Source: Bacteroides caecimuris (GTDB lineage: Bacteria > Bacteroidota > Bacteroidia > Bacteroidales > Bacteroidaceae). From it: a DNA stretch of 64,000 nucleotides. The stretch spans positions 4,410,001 to 4,474,000 of the forward strand of contig NZ_CP015401.2 of the NCBI RefSeq assembly GCF_001688725.2, in the 5' to 3' direction. The position numbers and the translations under genes were made by a program. Below, one piece after another: positions 26,742-36,258 of the stretch (position 1 is the stretch's first letter; each line of letters begins with the position of its first letter). The notes under the pieces were generated by a model. That model was not told the DNA's origin and searched no databases. It saw nothing but the letters and a program-made list of their open reading frames with translations.

Positions 26742-27776
26742 ATGGAACAGGAAGATTTTAACATACGCGAACATCAGCTTACTTCAAAAGAACGGGATTT
26801 CGAGAATGCACTCCGTCCGTTGAGCTTTGAAGACTTTAGCGGACAGGATAAGGTGGTGGAGAACCTCCGCATTTTTGTGAAGGCGGCACGCCTGCGTGGC
26901 GAGGCGCTCGACCATGTCCTGCTTCACGGCCCTCCCGGCTTGGGAAAAACAACCCTTTCAAATATTATCGCCAATGAATTGGGTGTCGGCTTTAAGGTAA
27001 CCTCCGGTCCGGTGCTCGACAAACCGGGCGACTTGGCAGGTGTGCTGACCAGTCTCGAACCGAATGATGTGCTCTTTATAGATGAAATCCATCGTCTGTC
27101 GCCTGTAGTGGAAGAGTATCTTTACTCTGCCATGGAAGATTACCGCATTGATATTATGATTGATAAGGGACCTTCGGCACGTAGCATTCAGATTGATTTG
27201 AATCCTTTCACACTGGTGGGGGCTACTACACGTAGCGGTCTGCTGACAGCCCCGCTTCGTGCACGTTTTGGTATAAACCTTCATTTGGAGTATTATGATG
27301 ATGATATCTTGAGCAATATCATCCGCCGTTCTTCATCCATACTGGATGTGCCTTGTTCGGTACGTGCAGCCTCGGAGATTGCATCCCGCAGTCGCGGGAC
27401 GCCCCGTATTGCCAATGCTCTGCTCCGCCGGGTACGTGACTTCGCACAAGTGAAAGGCACTGGCTCTATTGATACGGAGATTGCCCAGTTTGCGCTGGAG
27501 GCATTGAATATCGACAAGTACGGACTGGATGAGATAGACAACAAGATACTTTGTACCATTATAGACAAGTTTAAAGGCGGTCCTGTCGGTATAACGACCA
27601 TTGCTACAGCTTTGGGAGAAGATGCGGGAACCATTGAGGAAGTTTACGAACCTTTCCTGATCAAAGAAGGATTCATGAAACGTACTCCCCGCGGACGTGA
27701 GGTGACAGAACTTGCCTATAAGCATTTGGGGCGTAGCCTGTATAGTGGCAATCAAAAAACGTTGTTTAACGATTAA
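26742..27776 (+). CDS. ruvB: Holliday junction branch migration helicase RuvB
   Basis: Hexameric AAA+ motor that drives Holliday junctions with RuvA and RuvC. 344 aa. Walker [13 protein letters not shown], Walker [11 protein letters not shown], sensor [18 protein letters not shown], and the C-terminal winged helix ([15 protein letters not shown]). It is the first gene of a plus-strand stretch. Confidence 0.97.
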   Translation: MEQEDFNIREHQLTSKERDFENALRPLSFEDFSGQDKVVENLRIFVKAARLRGEALDHVLLHGPPGLGKTTLSNIIANELGVGFKVTSGPVLDKPGDLAGVLTSLEPNDVLFIDEIHRLSPVVEEYLYSAMEDYRIDIMIDKGPSARSIQIDLNPFTLVGATTRSGLLTAPLRARFGINLHLEYYDDDILSNIIRRSSSILDVPCSVRAASEIASRSRGTPRIANALLRRVRDFAQVKGTGSIDTEIAQFALEALNIDKYGLDEIDNKILCTIIDKFKGGPVGITTIATALGEDAGTIEEVYEPFLIKEGFMKRTPRGREVTELAYKHLGRSLYSGNQKTLFND

Positions 27777-27827
27777 TATAAAGTTGTGTAATAAGCAGTA
27801 TCTCATTAGGGGAGCACCTGAAAGTTA

Positions 27828-27894
27828 AAAGTCGATAGTATTCCTACTCTCCTCCTTCTGGAAGGAGGAGTACCCGTAGGGGGAGGTGGTAGGT
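27828..27894 (+). repeat. Left inverted repeat of the DUF559 cassette
   Basis: About 67 bp, an imperfect reverse complement of 28289-28355. It contains CTCCTCCTTCTGGAAGGAGG (itself a hairpin) and GGGGGAGGTGGTAGG. It ends 22 bp before the DUF559 start codon. Confidence 0.85.
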
Positions 27895-27916
27895 GAATAC
27901 ATAAAATGAAATATTT

Positions 27917-28393
27917 ATGCACGATACAATGAATAAGTCTGAACTGAAATCAGTTCGAAAAGATTTGCGTAATAATGGCACTTCTGCCGAAGCTACTCTC
28001 TGGGAGTTAATCAAGGGAAAGCAAATTGACGGACTTAAGTTTCGTTGGCAGCACAGTGTCGGTCCCTATATTTTAGACTTCTATTGCCCGCAATTCCGGT
28101 TGAGTATAGAACTGGACGGAGAAGTACATTCTACTTCGGTAGCAATGGATTATGCGGATAATCGTGCTCGTTTCCTCATTAATGAAAAGGATATTTGGGT
28201 CATTCGGTTTGAGAATAGAGTGGTATTTGAGAATCCTTCGCAAATTGTGGAGGAGATTCGAGAGGCTGTAGGAAAGAGGAGAGGGAATCCTACCACCTCC
28301 CCCTGTGGGGACTCCTCCTTCCAGAAGGAGGAGAGTCAGAATACTACCGACTTTTCGACGTTAATCACTAAACCGTTAACCGTTAATCACTAA
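27917..28393 (+). CDS. DUF559 (Vsr-like) endonuclease domain protein
   Basis: 158 aa. Residues about 10-118 form the DUF559 domain, which has the very-short-patch-repair/PD-(D/E)XK-like nuclease fold: LRNNGTSAEATLWELIKGKQ, FRWQHSVGPYILDFYCPQ and LSIELDGEVHSTS carry the acidic residues expected at the active site. The last 36 or so residues (from GNPTTSPCGDSS) are translated from the right inverted repeat and the tandem repeats, so they are probably not a folded domain. DUF559 genes are commonly seen as mobile single-gene units; the biochemical role is not known. Confidence 0.85.
   Translation: MHDTMNKSELKSVRKDLRNNGTSAEATLWELIKGKQIDGLKFRWQHSVGPYILDFYCPQFRLSIELDGEVHSTSVAMDYADNRARFLINEKDIWVIRFENRVVFENPSQIVEEIREAVGKRRGNPTTSPCGDSSFQKEESQNTTDFSTLITKPLTVNH
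28289..28355 (-). repeat. Right inverted repeat of the DUF559 cassette
   Basis: Imperfect reverse complement of 27828-27894 with the same nested AAGGAGGAG hairpin. It lies inside the 3' part of the DUF559 reading frame. The cassette ends about 80 bp before the flippase start. Confidence 0.85.
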
Positions 28394-28424
28394 ATCGTTA
28401 ACCGTTAATCATTAAACAGTTAAT
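28359..28424. repeat. Three tandem 22-bp repeats
   Basis: Units at 28359, 28381 and 28403 share CGTTAATCACTAAA and a following CGTTAAC. Each unit is bounded by GTTAA and TTAAC, a small inverted repeat. The array starts 4 bp after the right DUF559 repeat and ends 9 bp before the flippase ATG. Confidence 0.85.
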
Positions 28425-28433
28425 CATATCTAC

Positions 28434-29930
28434 ATGGCTGGACTAAAATCATTAGCTAAAGATACTGCAATTTATGGGTTAAGCAGTATTGTCGGACGAT
28501 TCCTTAACTATATGCTGGTACCCCTGTATACAGCTGTATTACCGGCTTCTTCCGGAGGTTACGGAGTCGTATCGAACGTATACGCATTTACAGCCCTGAT
28601 GCTCGTACTGCTTACGTTCGGTATGGAAACGGGATTCTTCCGTTTCGCCAATAAATCGGGGGAGGACCCGATGAAAGTGTATGCCAACTCCCTATTGTCA
28701 GTAGGAGGCGTATCTTTGATTTTCGCCCTCCTTTGTTTATTGTTCCTGCAACCGATTTCCAATTTGCTGGATTATGGCGATCATCCGGAGTATATAGCGA
28801 TGATGGCTATTGTGGTAGCTTTAGACTCTTTTCAATGCATCCCTTTTGCCTATTTGCGATACAAGAAACGTCCTGTCAAGTTTGCAGCTATCAAGCTACT
28901 CTCTATCGGTGGCGGCATCGGTTTGAATCTGTTTTTCCTGTTGGGGTGTCCGTGGCTGAATGTGCATTGTCCGGCAACCATCGCTTGGTTTTATGACCCC
29001 GACTATCTGGTGGGATATATCTTCGTTAGCAACCTGATCATCTCGGTTGTACAGATGTTCTTCTTTATCCCAGAGCTGAGAGGATTTGCTTATAAGCTGG
29101 ACCGGGTGTTGCTGAAGCGAATGGTAGTATACTCTTTCCCGGTATTAATCTTAGGTTTGGTAGGTATTCTGAATCAGACTGTAGACAAGATGATCTATCC
29201 GTTTCTCTTTGAAGATCGGCAGGAAGGATTAGCACAACTGAGTATCTATGCGGCAACCTGCAAAATTGCGATGGTAATGGCGATGTTTACACAGGCTTTC
29301 CGTTACGCTTACGAACCGTTTGTCTTTGGCAAAGACAGCGAAGGAGATAACCGGAAAATGTATGCGGCTGCGATGAAATATTTCCTGATCTTTTCATTGC
29401 TGGCTTTCCTTGCAGTCATGTTCTATCTCGACTTGTTGCGTTACCTCGTAGCAAAGGACTACTGGGAAGGTCTTGGAGTAGTATCTATCGTGATGCTTGC
29501 AGAAATCTGTAAAGGGATTTATTTCAACCTCTCCTTCTGGTATAAACTGACGGATAAAACCTATTGGGGGGCTTACTTCTCAGTGATCGGTTGTGTCATT
29601 ATTGTCGTATTGAACATCTTGTTTGTGCCGGTTTATGGCTATCTTGCTTCGGCATGGGCTTCTGTTGCAGGCTATGCCGTAATCTTGCTGTTATCCTACT
29701 GGATAGGACAGAAAGAATACCCGATTCGTTATGATTTGAAAAGCCTCGGACTTTATGTTCTGCTGGCAGTGGTACTCTACGTTATTGGAGAACAGGTGCC
29801 TATCCCTAATCAGGTGCTCCGTCTCGCTTTCCGTACCGTACTTTTATTGCTATTTATAGCTTATATTATCAAGAAGGATTTACCATTGAGTCAGATTCCT
29901 GTTATTAATCGCTTTATAAAGAAGAAATAA
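28434..29930 (+). CDS. Polysaccharide flippase (Wzx/MVF type)
   Basis: 498 aa with 12-14 predicted membrane helices. The start LAKDTAIYGLSSIVGRFLNYML is the usual beginning of polysaccharide biosynthesis flippases. It probably moves a lipid-linked oligosaccharide across the inner membrane, but no glycosyltransferase neighbours reveal which one. Only 2 bp separate it from the DUF389 gene, so they are likely co-transcribed. Confidence 0.86.
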   Translation: MAGLKSLAKDTAIYGLSSIVGRFLNYMLVPLYTAVLPASSGGYGVVSNVYAFTALMLVLLTFGMETGFFRFANKSGEDPMKVYANSLLSVGGVSLIFALLCLLFLQPISNLLDYGDHPEYIAMMAIVVALDSFQCIPFAYLRYKKRPVKFAAIKLLSIGGGIGLNLFFLLGCPWLNVHCPATIAWFYDPDYLVGYIFVSNLIISVVQMFFFIPELRGFAYKLDRVLLKRMVVYSFPVLILGLVGILNQTVDKMIYPFLFEDRQEGLAQLSIYAATCKIAMVMAMFTQAFRYAYEPFVFGKDSEGDNRKMYAAAMKYFLIFSLLAFLAVMFYLDLLRYLVAKDYWEGLGVVSIVMLAEICKGIYFNLSFWYKLTDKTYWGAYFSVIGCVIIVVLNILFVPVYGYLASAWASVAGYAVILLLSYWIGQKEYPIRYDLKSLGLYVLLAVVLYVIGEQVPIPNQVLRLAFRTVLLLLFIAYIIKKDLPLSQIPVINRFIKKK

Positions 29931-29932
29931 TT

Positions 29933-31288
29933 ATGAAGACAGATGAACGTAATAAGTTTGCTATCAGGTCCTTTCTGAGAGAATATCTGGACTTGAAAAA
30001 AGACAAGGATAACGAACTCGCCACCGTGGATTCTATCCGTAAAGGTGTAGAGTTTAAAGGTGCCAATTTATGGATCCTGATTTTTGCCATCTTTATGGCA
30101 TCACTCGGATTGAATGTAGACTCTACCGCAGTCATTATCGGTGCCATGTTGATTTCTCCGCTGATGGGACCTATTATGGGAGTAGGACTCTCTGTCGGAC
30201 TGAACGATTTCGAATTAATGAAGCGCTCTTTAAAGAGTTTTCTCATAACGACCGCTTTCAGTGTGACAACGGCCACTATCTTCTTCCTTCTTGCCCCTAT
30301 TGCCGGTTCGCAGTCGGAGCTGCTGGCACGTACATCGCCCACTATTTATGATGTATTCATCGCGCTTTTTGGTGGTTTGGCAGGTGTGGTAGCTCTCTCT
30401 ACCAAGGAAAAAGGAAATGTGATTCCGGGCGTTGCCATTGCTACTGCATTGATGCCGCCGCTTTGTACGGCAGGTTACGGGCTTGCCTCCGGTAATCTTA
30501 TTTATTTCCTAGGTGCTTTTTATCTTTATTTCATCAATTCTGTTTTTATCAGTCTTGCCACTTTCCTCGGAGTTCGTGTGATGCATTTCAAACGAAAAGA
30601 GTTTGTTGATAAAACCCGTGAGAAGACCGTACGTAAATACATCGTTCTCATTGTGGTGCTTACCATGTGCCCGGCGGTTTATCTGACATTTGGAATTATA
30701 AAAAGCACCTTCTATGAGGCGGCAGCCAATCGTTTTATTAGCGATCAGCTGAACTTTGAAAATACACAGGTGCTTGATAAAAAGATCAGCTATGAACATA
30801 AAGAAGTGCGGGTTGTTTTGATTGGTCCTGAAGTGCCCGATGCTTCGATTTCTATTGCCCGTAGCAAGATGAAAGAATATAAGTTGGAAGATACGAAGCT
30901 GGTTGTATTGCAGGGGATGAATAACGAAGCGGTAGATGTGACTTCTATCCGTGCCATGGTCATGGAAGACTTCTACAAAAACAGCGAGCAGCGACTTCAG
31001 CAACAGGCAGTGAAGATTTCCCAACTGGAGACGACGCTGGAACAATACAGGACGTATGACGCAATGAGTCGTACATTAGTGCCCGAACTGAAAGTGCTTT
31101 ATCCTTCCATCACTACGCTCTCCATCGCTCATTCGCTCGAAGTGCGGGTTGACTCGATGAAGACCGATACGGTAACATTGGCTGTTTTGAAATTCGACAG
31201 ACATCCGTCTGCTGCCGAGAAACAGAAAATCAGCGAATGGCTGAAAGCCCGTGTAGGAGCGAAGAAGTTGAGGCTGATTACCGAATAA
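29933..31288 (+). CDS. DUF389 membrane protein
   Basis: 451 aa. The N-terminal half has six or so membrane helices with the DUF389 core (MASLGLNVDSTAVIIGAMLI, then SPLMGPIMGVGLSVG, and IPGVAIATALMPPLCTAGYG). The C-terminal half is a soluble domain with a coiled-coil stretch (SEQRLQQQAVKISQLETTLE). Function is unknown. It is tightly linked to the flippase gene. Confidence 0.87.
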   Translation: MKTDERNKFAIRSFLREYLDLKKDKDNELATVDSIRKGVEFKGANLWILIFAIFMASLGLNVDSTAVIIGAMLISPLMGPIMGVGLSVGLNDFELMKRSLKSFLITTAFSVTTATIFFLLAPIAGSQSELLARTSPTIYDVFIALFGGLAGVVALSTKEKGNVIPGVAIATALMPPLCTAGYGLASGNLIYFLGAFYLYFINSVFISLATFLGVRVMHFKRKEFVDKTREKTVRKYIVLIVVLTMCPAVYLTFGIIKSTFYEAAANRFISDQLNFENTQVLDKKISYEHKEVRVVLIGPEVPDASISIARSKMKEYKLEDTKLVVLQGMNNEAVDVTSIRAMVMEDFYKNSEQRLQQQAVKISQLETTLEQYRTYDAMSRTLVPELKVLYPSITTLSIAHSLEVRVDSMKTDTVTLAVLKFDRHPSAAEKQKISEWLKARVGAKKLRLITE

Positions 31289-31349
31289 TGATACTCGGAT
31301 TGATCATAGAATATATAAATCCAACTTGAATAAATTAAAAAATAATAGC

Positions 31350-33491
31350 ATGAAACTCAGACTAATCGCAGTGATTCTCCTCTCCCTTTGCCTGTCGCAG
31401 GCATTTGCTGACGAGGGAATGTGGTTATTGGGGAACCTTCGCAAGAACAAACAGGCAGAACGGGTGATGAAGGAACTCGGTTTGCAGATGCCTGTGAATA
31501 AACTGTATAATCCGAAGAAACCTTCTCTTTCAGATGCTGTTGTCAGCTTTGGAGGTTTCTGTTCGGGAGTGGTGGTTTCCGAAGACGGTCTGGTGTTTAC
31601 CAATCATCATTGTGGTTTCAGCAGTATCCAGCAGCATTCTTCCGTAGAACATGATTATCTGAAAGATGGCTTTTTTGCACGTAGCCTTGATGAAGAGCTG
31701 CCGAATCCGGAGTTGTACGTCCGTTTTCTGCTTCGTACGGAAGACGTTACCAAACGGGTATTGTCTGCCGCCCGTCATGCTAAAACGGAAACAGAACGCC
31801 GTGTAGCTGTCGATTCGATCATGAATGTAATTAGTCTGGAAGTTTCCGAAAAAGATTCTACGCTGACCGGTATTGTCGATGCCTATTATGCAGGCAATGA
31901 ATTCTGGCTTTCCGTTTATCGTGATTATAACGATGTTCGTTTGGTCTTTGCGCCTCCTTCTTCTGTCGGGAAGTTCGGATGGGATACGGACAATTGGATG
32001 TGGCCCCGGCATACGGGCGATTTCAGTGTATTCCGTATCTATGCCAATACGAAGAATGGCCCGGCTGATTATTCTCCTGACAACGTCCCTTATCATCCTG
32101 AATATGTAGCGCCCATCTCTTTGGATGGATACAAGGAAGGTTCTTTCTGTATGACGCTTGGTTATCCGGGAAGTACGGAACGGTATCTTTCTTCGTATGG
32201 TGTCGAAGAGATGATGAATGGAATCAACCAGGCAATGATTGATGTGCGGGGAGTAAAACAAGCAGTTTGGAAACGGGAGATGGACCGTCGTCCGGATATT
32301 CGTATTAAATATGCTTCAAAGTATGATGAAAGCTCCAATTACTGGAAAAATAGCATCGGAACGAATAAAGCCATCAAGCATCTGAAGGTGTTGGAAAAGA
32401 AACGGGAGGCTGAAACTGCGCTTCGTGATTGGATTCTGTCTCATCCGGAAGAGAGGGAGAAATTGATTCGTTTATTTTCTTCTTTGGAATTGAGTTATAG
32501 TAATCGGCGTGAAACAAACCGTGCCCTGGCTTATCTCGGTGAATCGTTTATTAATGGTCCCGAGTTGGTGCAGCTTGCTCTTGAGATTCTCAATTTCGAC
32601 TTTGAGGCGGAAGAGAAGCAGGTAGTGACCCGTATGAAAAAATTGCTGGAGAAATATGATAATCTCGATCTTTCAATCGATAAGGAGGTTTTTGCTGCCA
32701 TGCTTAAAGAGTATCAGTCGAAAGTGGATAAGAAGTATCTGCCTGCTATGTATGAAAAGATAGATACGCTTTATAACGGCAATATTCAGACCTATGTGGA
32801 CTCTTTGTATGCAACGTCCCATATCACCTCTCCTAAGGGCTTGAAACGTTTTCTGGAACGGGACACTACGTATAATCTGATAGAGGACCCGGCGGTTTCC
32901 TTGAGTCTGGATCTGATCGTGAAGTATTATGAGATGAATCAGAGTATTTCCGAAGCTTCCGAGCAGATAGAGCAAGGGGAACGTTTGTTCAACGCTGCCA
33001 TGCGCCGTATGTATGCCGATCGGAATTTCTATCCGGATGCCAATTCCACCATGCGGCTCAGTTTCGGAACGGTTGGGGGATATACTCCTTTTGATGGAGC
33101 CACTTACGATTATTATACCACCGTGAAAGGCATCTTTGAGAAGGTGAAGGAACATGCGGGGGATATTGACTTTGCCGTCCAGCCGGAGTTGTTGAGCCTG
33201 CTTTCTTCCGGTGATTTCGGCAGATATGCCAATGCACAGGGAGAGATGAATGTTTGCTTTATTTCTAATAATGATATTACAGGCGGTAATTCCGGCAGTG
33301 CCATGTTCAATGCCAAAGGAGAATTGCTTGGGCTGGCTTTCGATGGCAACTGGGAAGCAATGAGCAGTGACATCGTATTTGAACCTGACTTGCAGCGTTG
33401 CATCGGGGTAGATGTGCGGTATATGCTCTTTATTATGGAGAAATACGGTAAGGCGGGCAATCTTGTTCAGGAGTTGAAGATAGCTCGATGA
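31350..33491 (+). CDS. S46-family dipeptidyl peptidase (DPP7-like)
   Basis: Exported serine peptidase that releases N-terminal dipeptides in the periplasm, about 713 aa. The signal peptide MKLRLIAVILLSLCLSQAFA sets the start at 31350. The catalytic His is in FTNHHCGFSSIQQHS and the Ser in GGNSGSAMFNAKGE. The residue after FD in LAFDGNWE is Gly; published work on the Porphyromonas enzymes links Gly here to hydrophobic P1 preference (DPP7) and Arg to acidic preference (DPP11), so DPP7-like activity is inferred. Confidence 0.9.
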   Translation: MKLRLIAVILLSLCLSQAFADEGMWLLGNLRKNKQAERVMKELGLQMPVNKLYNPKKPSLSDAVVSFGGFCSGVVVSEDGLVFTNHHCGFSSIQQHSSVEHDYLKDGFFARSLDEELPNPELYVRFLLRTEDVTKRVLSAARHAKTETERRVAVDSIMNVISLEVSEKDSTLTGIVDAYYAGNEFWLSVYRDYNDVRLVFAPPSSVGKFGWDTDNWMWPRHTGDFSVFRIYANTKNGPADYSPDNVPYHPEYVAPISLDGYKEGSFCMTLGYPGSTERYLSSYGVEEMMNGINQAMIDVRGVKQAVWKREMDRRPDIRIKYASKYDESSNYWKNSIGTNKAIKHLKVLEKKREAETALRDWILSHPEEREKLIRLFSSLELSYSNRRETNRALAYLGESFINGPELVQLALEILNFDFEAEEKQVVTRMKKLLEKYDNLDLSIDKEVFAAMLKEYQSKVDKKYLPAMYEKIDTLYNGNIQTYVDSLYATSHITSPKGLKRFLERDTTYNLIEDPAVSLSLDLIVKYYEMNQSISEASEQIEQGERLFNAAMRRMYADRNFYPDANSTMRLSFGTVGGYTPFDGATYDYYTTVKGIFEKVKEHAGDIDFAVQPELLSLLSSGDFGRYANAQGEMNVCFISNNDITGGNSGSAMFNAKGELLGLAFDGNWEAMSSDIVFEPDLQRCIGVDVRYMLFIMEKYGKAGNLVQELKIAR

Positions 33492-33503
33492 AGCAAATAT
33501 AAT

Positions 33504-33542
33504 AAATCCCGGACGGATGTTTTTTACACCTGTTCGGGATTT
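33504..33542. terminator. Hairpin between convergent S46 and GH125 genes
   Basis: AAATCCCG and CGGGATTT arms, with further GGAC pairing, around a T-rich loop. It sits between convergent genes and probably ends both transcripts. Confidence 0.6.
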
Positions 33543-33565
33543 ACCTTCTGTAATGTAGAGCCTAT

Positions 33566-35050
33566 TTATTGAATACTATTCAGTAAATCAATTTTTCCTT
33601 CGTTTACTAGCTTGAGTATCAGCTCGCCGAACAATGTATTCTGCCATGCAAACCACGCACGTGTGAACTTCTCAGGATTATCTTTATGGAAAGATTCGTG
33701 CATGAATCCTGTGCCTGCATCTGTATTTATTAGCATTTGGATGCATTCTTTGATTTCTTGGTCATCTTGGCTTGTAAAGGCTTTCATCATAATACTCATG
33801 GGCCATATCATATCATAACCAATATGCGGACCCCCGATACCTTCTCCGGCTTTTCCTTTAAAGAAGTAAGGATTGTCTTTACTCCATACAAAGCGGCGGG
33901 TATTTTGATAGATCGGGTCGTTCACATCTACATCGCCCAAATATGGCATTGCCAGCAGGCTTGGTACATTGGCATCATCCATAAGGAAATGATTTCCGAA
34001 TCCATCGACTTCGAAAGCGTAGATTGTGCCGTATTTGGGATGATTATAGGTTGCATATTGTTTCAGGGCCGTTTCCACTTCCTGTGCCAGTTCGCTGCAT
34101 TGTGTTGCCAATTCGGTCTTTTGATTGACAGTCTCTAAGATTTCAGCAGCTTTTCGGAGTGAAGTAACTGCAAAGAAGTTGGAAGGAACCAAAAATTGAA
34201 GGGTGGTAGCATCATCGGAAGGACGGAAAGCCGAAACGATTAATCCTACGGGATTTACCGGAGCGCCCAGCCCGTCGTTGTTCAGCGTATCAAGCGCACG
34301 TTCCGTTTTTCTCTGGAATTTATAAGGACCTACTCCCTCTTTTCTCTGTTGCTCTTTGAATGTTCTCAGGATATTGATGACGGCTTGAATCCATTCGTTA
34401 TCGAAAATACTAGCGTCTCCCGTCTCTTTCCAATACTGATAAGCCAGGCGGAGGGGATAGCAGAGAGAGTCAATCTCCCATTTACGTTCGTGCAGTTCCG
34501 GTTTCATGTCCGTCAGGTCTGTCATCCAGTCGCCTCCTTTAGCTCCATCGTTGAAAGCATTTGCGTAAGGGTCGATATTGATACATTTGAATTGGCGGCG
34601 GATAACGCCCTCGAGCATTTTCTTTAATTCCGGGTCTTTATGAGCTAGCTGGATATATGGCCACACTTGAGCTCCCGAATCACGAAGCCACATGGCATGG
34701 ATGTCTCCAGTATAGACAAAAGTATCCGGTTTGCCATCGGTGGTGCGATAGTGTACGGTTGTTTCCAATGTGTTAGGAAAGCAGTTCTCGAACATCCAGG
34801 CAAGTTTGCTGTTGGTCAGCAGCTTCTTCACTCTCAGGATTTCAGCTTCTACTGCCTGTGAAGTGAATAAACGGTCTTTTTTAGCCGGACGCTGGCTTTT
34901 ATACTTTCCGGTAATTTCTGCTTGCTTGGCAATCATGGTATTGTCCTTAGGACAAATGAAAGTGGAAGCGTTCATATTGCTTCCTATTAGCAGGGCAGTT
35001 GCAAGGGTGCAAAGGCGCATGTTTCTTTTTGTCATATTTCTTTTTATCAT
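33566..35050 (-). CDS. GH125 exo-alpha-1,6-mannosidase
   Basis: 494 aa. Family 125 releases mannose from alpha-1,6-mannan by an inverting mechanism. The conserved block YTGDIHAMWLRDSGAQVWPY lies at residues 113-132; KCINIDPYANAFNDG and FMHESFHKDNP are other family motifs. The N-terminus has a signal peptide; any of three in-frame Met codons (1, 6 or 11) could start it. No lipobox is seen, so it is probably periplasmic. It is the last gene of the PUL operon, 21 bp after the GH76 gene. Confidence 0.92.
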   Translation of the reverse strand: MIKRNMTKRNMRLCTLATALLIGSNMNASTFICPKDNTMIAKQAEITGKYKSQRPAKKDRLFTSQAVEAEILRVKKLLTNSKLAWMFENCFPNTLETTVHYRTTDGKPDTFVYTGDIHAMWLRDSGAQVWPYIQLAHKDPELKKMLEGVIRRQFKCINIDPYANAFNDGAKGGDWMTDLTDMKPELHERKWEIDSLCYPLRLAYQYWKETGDASIFDNEWIQAVINILRTFKEQQRKEGVGPYKFQRKTERALDTLNNDGLGAPVNPVGLIVSAFRPSDDATTLQFLVPSNFFAVTSLRKAAEILETVNQKTELATQCSELAQEVETALKQYATYNHPKYGTIYAFEVDGFGNHFLMDDANVPSLLAMPYLGDVDVNDPIYQNTRRFVWSKDNPYFFKGKAGEGIGGPHIGYDMIWPMSIMMKAFTSQDDQEIKECIQMLINTDAGTGFMHESFHKDNPEKFTRAWFAWQNTLFGELILKLVNEGKIDLLNSIQ

Positions 35051-35071
35051 TTATTAATGTTCTACAGTAGT

Positions 35072-36250
35072 TTATTCAAAGGCAGAAAGCCGACTATACA
35101 TCTCTATCATGGCAGCTTGTGTCAGCAGCCATTTTTTATTGTCTTTTTTATTGCCGCTGAGGTCTGTATGGAACAGTCCTTTTTCATCACGTGCGTTCTC
35201 CCAAGCATAATCGAGACTTTTGTTAAAGGCATCGAGATATGTTTTATTCTTGTCAAGATGATAAAGTTCGATGAATCCTCTGAGCATTACGGCAGTAAAC
35301 CAGATATCTCCTTTCTTTATCATTTTGAATGGTTCTCCGGATACGGGTGTAAAATCAGAAAAGAAGTAGTTGTAACATTCTTTGGCAATGCTTTGAGCTT
35401 CTTTCAGATAAACCGGATTGTTCGTCAGTTGGTAAAGGAGGGCAGCTGACTGCATCATTTGTCCGCTATTGTAAGCGAATTTGGCTTTTCCGATTTTTCC
35501 ATCCAAACGAATATTGTCGAAATATAGATAATCTGTACTATCTTGCAAATGTTCTTTAGTCCATTCGTACAACGCTTTACCTTTTTTGAAATAACTGCTG
35601 TCGTTTGTTGCTTTGAATAGTTTTAGTGCAAAAACAGAACCAGGAGCATTTGAACAGGTGTTCTTCGATTCCTTTTTCTGCTCGCACCAATAGATTCCGC
35701 CTCCGAGCACACTATCTGTTCCGCTTTCTATAAAATCCCATATAAGTGTGGCCTTGTCCAAATATTTTTTGTTTTGGGTGAGTTGGTAAGTGTCTGTAAA
35801 ATCAATGCCTAACCATACATTGTCGTCATAAAAACGGTCTGACACAGGAGCGGTACGCACATACGACGAATAAGCATTGGGAGTGCGTGCAGTGTCAAAA
35901 TACTCATCAAGTCCCGGTAATACCCGTTCGTCCAGTAGTTTTTGAAATTCTTTGTTTTGAGTGGCTTCGAACAGTGCATTTACTGCGGAGAATGTTCCGG
36001 AGTAAGGCCAGAGATACGAATAGGCGTTTGGCACGTTAGCTTGTTCTTCTGATGCCAGATAAGTGACTTTGTGCTTCTCGTCAAAAGGAAAATTTTCGCG
36101 AAGCAGACAAGTGTTGGGTACTGAATAGTGAACATAGAGGGAGTCCAGCGTTTGCTGGGCTCTCTCTAAATTGATGTTTGGATTACTATTCCCCTTTGGT
36201 GCGCATCCGGTGAGGAAAGCAGCACACAGTACGGTTTCAATAATTCGCAT
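35072..36250 (-). CDS. GH76 endo-alpha-1,6-mannanase (lipoprotein)
   Basis: 392 aa. Endo-acting on the alpha-1,6-mannan backbone. Lipoprotein signal FLTGC with Cys16. The (alpha/alpha)6 barrel carries the catalytic pair Asp142-Asp143 in RFYDDNVWLG. GGIYWCEQ and CSNAPGSVFALKL are typical GH76 segments. It may sit on the cell surface or face the periplasm. It overlaps none of its neighbours but is only 8 bp from the second GH76 gene. Confidence 0.9.
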   Translation of the reverse strand: MRIIETVLCAAFLTGCAPKGNSNPNINLERAQQTLDSLYVHYSVPNTCLLRENFPFDEKHKVTYLASEEQANVPNAYSYLWPYSGTFSAVNALFEATQNKEFQKLLDERVLPGLDEYFDTARTPNAYSSYVRTAPVSDRFYDDNVWLGIDFTDTYQLTQNKKYLDKATLIWDFIESGTDSVLGGGIYWCEQKKESKNTCSNAPGSVFALKLFKATNDSSYFKKGKALYEWTKEHLQDSTDYLYFDNIRLDGKIGKAKFAYNSGQMMQSAALLYQLTNNPVYLKEAQSIAKECYNYFFSDFTPVSGEPFKMIKKGDIWFTAVMLRGFIELYHLDKNKTYLDAFNKSLDYAWENARDEKGLFHTDLSGNKKDNKKWLLTQAAMIEMYSRLSAFE

Positions 36251-36258
36251 GTTTCTTG

